Assembly (NCBI GenBank): GCA_015068865.1
Contig: SVJT01000003.1
Location: 1 to 37,003, forward strand
Length of the DNA stretch: 37,003 nucleotides
Direction of reading: 5' to 3'
Origin: Oscillospiraceae bacterium
Lineage (GTDB): Bacteria; Bacillota; Clostridia; UBA1381; UBA9506
Part shown: positions 34,192-37,003 of the stretch, piece by piece
Position numbering within the stretch: position 1 is the stretch's first letter
How the letters are laid out: each line of letters opens with the position of its first letter
Notes under the pieces: model-generated
The model's database searches: none
Seen by the model: the letters and a program-made list of their open reading frames with translations, nothing else
Told to the model about the DNA's origin: nothing
Made by a program: the position numbers and the translations under genes

Positions 34192-34461
34192 ATGGGCATG
34201 AACGAAACATTAAAAGCCATATCCGATTCTGTTCGACGGGATATTCTGCAAATGCTGAAAAGCGGCCAAAAATCTGCCGGAGAAATCGCCGAACATTTTA
34301 ATTTAACCGGTGCAACAGTTTCTTATCATTTGGCAAAACTAAAAAACGCAGATTTAATTACTGAACAAAAATACAAAAATTATGTTTATTACCAATTAAA
34401 TACTTCTGTTTTTGAAGAGGTGTTAACCTGGATTTATGCTTTAGGAGGTAAAGAAAAATGA
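34192..34461 (+). CDS. sdpR: ArsR-family autorepressor, SdpR-like
   Basis: 89 aa winged-helix protein. NETLKAISDSVRRDILQMLKSG, then recognition helix region GEIAEHFNLTGATVSYHLAKLKNADLI, then wing KYKNYVYYQLNTS. No metal-binding cysteines, matching SdpR rather than metal sensors. AAGGAGG lies nine bases from ATG 34192. ATGA overlap with sdpI means co-translation. Known SdpR represses its own operon until SdpI sequesters it at the membrane; the two operators at this promoter fit that. No sdpC toxin gene is nearby. Confidence 0.93.
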   Translation: MGMNETLKAISDSVRRDILQMLKSGQKSAGEIAEHFNLTGATVSYHLAKLKNADLITEQKYKNYVYYQLNTSVFEEVLTWIYALGGKEK

Positions 34462-35081
34462 AATATATTAAATGGAAAAGCTTGTGTATCACCGGTCTTG
34501 TTTGTCTCTCCCCTATTCTTTTGGGTATCGCTTTGTGGGACACATTGCCTGACACAATAGCCATTCACTTTAACATGTATAACGAACCTGATAACTTTGC
34601 ATCAAAAGAATTTGCTGTATTTGGACTCCCCCTTATGATGTTGGTTCCGCAAATAATTAGCTGCATGATTAATGATTTTAATACACACAAGCATGGTGAA
34701 CGAAAAAAATTTACGTTGGTCACTAAGTGGATTATTCCTATTATGTCTGTTATTTTGCAAGTCGTAACCTTAGGTTACAGCCTTGGTTGGAACTTAGACA
34801 TCAGAAAAGTAACGGCATTGATGGTCAGTATCATTTTTTTAGTCATTGGTAATTATTTACCGAAATTTGACTATATTAAAAATTATAATATTGATGCTGA
34901 AAAAGCAAAAAAAATCAACCGATTTATTGGATTTGAAACGGTTATTATGGGAATATTAGGACTCATCACAATCTTCATGCCGCCAGTAACCACTGTCATT
35001 TGGCTCTTTTTGTTAATTCCTTACGCAATTATAGCTGTTCTGTATGGACTGAAAATTGGTTATTTAAAAGATAAAAAGTAA
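34458..35081 (+). CDS. sdpI: SdpI-family membrane protein
   Basis: 207 aa, six predicted membrane helices. The N-terminal DUF1648 marker LPDTIAIHFNMYNEPDNFASK is clear, and IGNYLPKFDYIKN marks the SdpI part. In B. subtilis SdpI gives immunity to the SdpC peptide toxin and binds SdpR; most clostridial copies lack the toxin and their trigger is unknown. The start ATG overlaps the sdpR stop by four bases, with GGAGG nine bases before it. A 16-bp-stem terminator follows. Confidence 0.93.
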   Translation: MKYIKWKSLCITGLVCLSPILLGIALWDTLPDTIAIHFNMYNEPDNFASKEFAVFGLPLMMLVPQIISCMINDFNTHKHGERKKFTLVTKWIIPIMSVILQVVTLGYSLGWNLDIRKVTALMVSIIFLVIGNYLPKFDYIKNYNIDAEKAKKINRFIGFETVIMGILGLITIFMPPVTTVIWLFLLIPYAIIAVLYGLKIGYLKDKK

Positions 35082-35095
35082 ACTGATTCATTCTT

Positions 35096-35143
35096 AAGAG
35101 GCTTAAGCAAATCGAAATAATGTTTGCTTAAGCCTCTTTTTTA
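35096..35143 (+). terminator. Intrinsic terminator of sdpR-sdpI
   Basis: AAGAGGCTTAAGCAAA / TTTGCTTAAGCCTCTT, a 16-bp perfect stem with an 11-base loop, ending in TTTTTTATT. The rest of the gap to 35371 holds one weak 41-codon minus-strand frame (35141-35266, not called) and the next terminator. Confidence 0.9.
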
Positions 35144-35325
35144 TTCATATAAATTATTATTCAAGTTAAGAACTTGCTGAAGCCTGTAATCTTTCTCCCG
35201 GTTATATTTCTCAGTTAGAAGGTCCGAATTGCTTCTTTTGCCCATCTTTAAAAACTTTTTTTCCATTGGTGAGGTTTTAAACACGCCGGTTTCCAAGTTG
35301 GTTGACGTAGAAGATTAGCATTTAA

Positions 35326-35361
35326 AAAGGAGATGTAAAAAAATTTTTTTACATCTCCTTT
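35326..35361 (-). terminator. Intrinsic terminator of the tryptophanase-like gene
   Basis: A perfect 36-bp palindrome, AAAGGAGATGTAAAAAAA and its complement, with an A/T core; minus-strand transcription continues into TTTTTAAA. It lies 10 bp after the stop codon. Confidence 0.88.
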
Positions 35362-35371
35362 ACTTTTATTC

Positions 35372-36820
35372 TTATTGATCCTCGCCAAAATCAGCCGCAT
35401 AAGCTGCCGCCAGTTTTTCCGGCCAATCGGATACCGGCTCTAACCGACCGGTAAAGAAACGTAAGGTTTTAGGTTCATGCACAAAACGCAAACCGCCGAC
35501 TAAATGTCTGTGGTCATACAACCACTTCACTCTGTCAATGACATATTCCGTCTGCGACAAAGTAAATACACGTCTGGGGAACGCCAAACGAACCATTTCT
35601 ACTGATGCAATGCGTTCGCTGCCATCGGGATTACGTTCTTCTGACAACGTACCACGTTCCATACCGCGAATGCCGCCACAAATGTACAGTGCAGCAACCA
35701 AAGCACCGGAGGGATACTGTTCGGAAGGCACATGACTCAGCACCTCTCTGGCATTAATATGAGCGCCCAGACCGCCACCGGGGGTAATCATAGGCACACC
35801 GTATGCATCCAGAACATCTACACAGTGCTGAATAAACTGCGGGCCCTGAGAAATTACATCAAAATCCATCGTCTCTTCAAAACCAATGGTCATGGCTTCC
35901 ATTTCTTTAACAGACATACCACCATAGGTTAAAAAACCTTCATACATGGTGATGTAATCCTCCATATCATGGAACATTTGCTCATCACGAACCAAAATAC
36001 CGCCACCACGGCTAAAACCAAACTTTCTGGCTGAGAAGTAGATAATATCAAACAAATCAGCAATCATTCGGGTAATTTCACGAATGGACTTATCTTTCAT
36101 TGATTCTTCGCGAACCTTGATAAAATACAGATTATCCTGCAGCAGAGAAGCATCCAGTACTGTTACAATACCATGAGACTTTGCAAGTTCTGTTGCTTCT
36201 TTCATATTGGCATAAGAAATGGGCTGACCGCCGATTAAGTTGGTACCGGCCTCCAAACGCATATATGCAATGTTTTCGGCACCTTCTTTTTCGATACAGG
36301 CCTTGACTTTATTTAAATCAATATCCCCTTTAAAGGGCAAAGTACTCTTTTCAATCAAGCCTTCATCCTTAACAAGCTCTTCCACACGACCGCCTAAGGT
36401 GGTGACATGAGCCTTGGACGTTGTAAAGTGATAGTTCATAATGACACAACTGTCCGGCTTTACAAAATGACGGGCAATAATGTGTTCACAGGCACGACCC
36501 TGATGGGTAGGCAGCAAATTACCGATGCCGAAGATTTCTTCCAGCTTATCACGCATACGGTAAAAGGTTTCGCTACCGGCATAAGCATCGTCAGCACGAA
36601 GCATTGCTGACTGCATTTCGTCACTCATGGCATTGACACCGGAGTCCGTCAGCATATCCATAAAAATATCGCCGTTATGTAATAAGAAGGTATTAAAACC
36701 GGCTTCTGACATTTTAGCTAATCTGTCCTTGACCGGTAACAGATTCAATTTCTGCACAATCTTTACTTTATGCATCTCCATAGGGATTGGATCGTGTTTG
36801 TAAAACTTAATTTCTGGCAT
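35372..36820 (-). CDS. PLP-dependent beta-eliminating lyase (tryptophanase / tyrosine phenol-lyase family)
   Basis: 482 aa from ATG 36820 (MPEIKFYK); AAAAGGA is nine bases from it but touches the track's ATG at 36829, so the later ATG is better. Family blocks are clear: FLLHNGDIFMDMLTDSG, DDAYAGSETFY (Y80), LPTHQGRACEH, YFSARKF with the PLP-lysine K266, MERGTLSEERNPDG, EMVRLAFPRRVFT and EPKTLRFFTGRLEPV. The enzymes split tryptophan or tyrosine into indole or phenol plus pyruvate and ammonia. Unusually, the DATR that contacts PLP in tyrosine phenol-lyase is DASL here (L226), and the lysine loop reads SARKFGFSRGGG rather than the S[AG]KKD type. Substrate therefore uncertain. Divergent from a LysR-type regulator. 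Confidence 0.9.
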   Translation of the reverse strand: MPEIKFYKHDPIPMEMHKVKIVQKLNLLPVKDRLAKMSEAGFNTFLLHNGDIFMDMLTDSGVNAMSDEMQSAMLRADDAYAGSETFYRMRDKLEEIFGIGNLLPTHQGRACEHIIARHFVKPDSCVIMNYHFTTSKAHVTTLGGRVEELVKDEGLIEKSTLPFKGDIDLNKVKACIEKEGAENIAYMRLEAGTNLIGGQPISYANMKEATELAKSHGIVTVLDASLLQDNLYFIKVREESMKDKSIREITRMIADLFDIIYFSARKFGFSRGGGILVRDEQMFHDMEDYITMYEGFLTYGGMSVKEMEAMTIGFEETMDFDVISQGPQFIQHCVDVLDAYGVPMITPGGGLGAHINAREVLSHVPSEQYPSGALVAALYICGGIRGMERGTLSEERNPDGSERIASVEMVRLAFPRRVFTLSQTEYVIDRVKWLYDHRHLVGGLRFVHEPKTLRFFTGRLEPVSDWPEKLAAAYAADFGEDQ

Positions 36821-36851
36821 ATTAATCATTCCTTTTCTTTTCTATGCCCCT

Positions 36852-36880
36852 ATTATAAACCCGAAATAAGCATTTGTCAA
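36852..36880 (-). promoter_or_regulatory. Promoter of the tryptophanase-like gene
   Basis: Minus-strand TTGACA-N17-TATAAT, 31 bp before the ATG. The short leader has no room for a TnaC-like peptide. Confidence 0.85.
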
Positions 36881-36926
36881 ATTGATAATAAGAATAATAG
36901 TAATCGTTTTTTTTCGATAATAGCAC

Positions 36927-36954
36927 TTGCTTTTTCGACAATTTATGATATACT
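36927..36954 (+). promoter_or_regulatory. Promoter of the LysR-type regulator gene
   Basis: TTGCTT-N16-TATACT, 19 bp before the TTG start. The AT-rich 46 bp between the divergent promoters (AATAATAG, CGATAATAG) would be the natural place for the regulator to bind. Confidence 0.55.
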
Positions 36955-36973
36955 GAAATAAGGAGTGATTACA

Positions 36974-37003
36974 TTGGAATTACGGAATTTAAAAACTTTT
37001 ATT
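36974..37003 (+). CDS. LysR-family transcriptional regulator (first ten codons only)
   Basis: TTG 36974 with AAGGAGTG seven bases before it opens a frame MELRNLKTFI that runs to the window edge. MELRNLxTF is the standard N-terminus of LysR-type regulators. Divergent orientation to the lyase gene suggests it controls that gene. Only ten residues are visible, so the family call rests on this start and the context. Confidence 0.7.
   Translation, partial: MELRNLKTFI

Noticed and set aside
35141-35266. 41-codon minus-strand frame (MEKKFLKMGKRSN...), possible small gene or remnant
   Set aside because: No Shine-Dalgarno, overlaps the sdpI terminator tail, no recognised family; kept only as a note.
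1-37003. CRISPR arrays, tRNA or rRNA genes, insertion sequences, prophage attachment sites
   Set aside because: No regularly spaced direct repeats, cloverleaf-like segments, rRNA sequence or transposase/integrase motifs were recognised by reading; a tool-based scan could still find something small.

Overview
The window looks like a chromosomal segment of a low-GC Clostridia (Firmicutes) bacterium. The evidence is Gram-positive style AGGAGG ribosome binding sites, TTGACA-N17-TATAAT promoters, S-layer homology (SLH) anchors, a YesM/YesN two-component pair, an LplABC-type sugar importer without its own ATPase, an rpmH-rnpA-yidD-yidC-jag block, ThyX and SdpR/SdpI. A gut or rumen polysaccharide degrader is plausible, but that is inference; no species can be named from the sequence alone.

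Region 1 (1-19.9 kb, all minus strand) appears to be one long operon read right to left. It starts from a promoter near 19.85 kb and ends at a terminator at 1.55-1.58 kb. Order: AraC-type response regulator, YesM-type histidine kinase, a 735-aa exported protein, permease LplB, a C-terminal-SLH protein, a 903-aa N-terminal-SLH protein, permease LplC, two paralogous ~555-aa exported proteins, the solute-binding lipoprotein LplA, and a 592-aa exported paralogue of the 735-aa protein. After the terminator a large cytoplasmic protein of unknown family runs off the left edge. The importer genes are split up by large surface proteins, and two of the secreted families occur as pairs. I infer a sensor-controlled surface system that binds and perhaps cleaves a polymer, hands oligomers to the importer and is tethered to the wall by SLH domains. 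The 592/735-aa family is the best candidate for something undescribed.

Region 2 (20-24.8 kb) holds a separate secreted fusion (beta-helix, SLH, SGNH hydrolase), a DUF896 small protein, and a zinc-ribbon/membrane/DUF5050 protein.

Region 3 (24.77-33.6 kb, plus strand) is housekeeping: rpmH, rnpA, yidD, yidC, khpB(jag); then rarA, a SAM methyltransferase, thiI, a small membrane exporter-like protein, thyX and a dTMP kinase with very tight spacing; then rplM-rpsI from its own promoter. dnaA is not beside rpmH, and mnmE/mnmG do not follow jag, so the usual origin order is broken here.

Region 4 (33.6-37.0 kb) holds a small membrane protein, an sdpR-sdpI pair with two identical palindromic operators flanking its promoter, and a tryptophanase/tyrosine phenol-lyase-like enzyme with an altered active-site position. 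That enzyme is divergent from the start of a LysR-type regulator cut by the right edge. No rRNA, tRNA, CRISPR array or insertion sequence was recognised.
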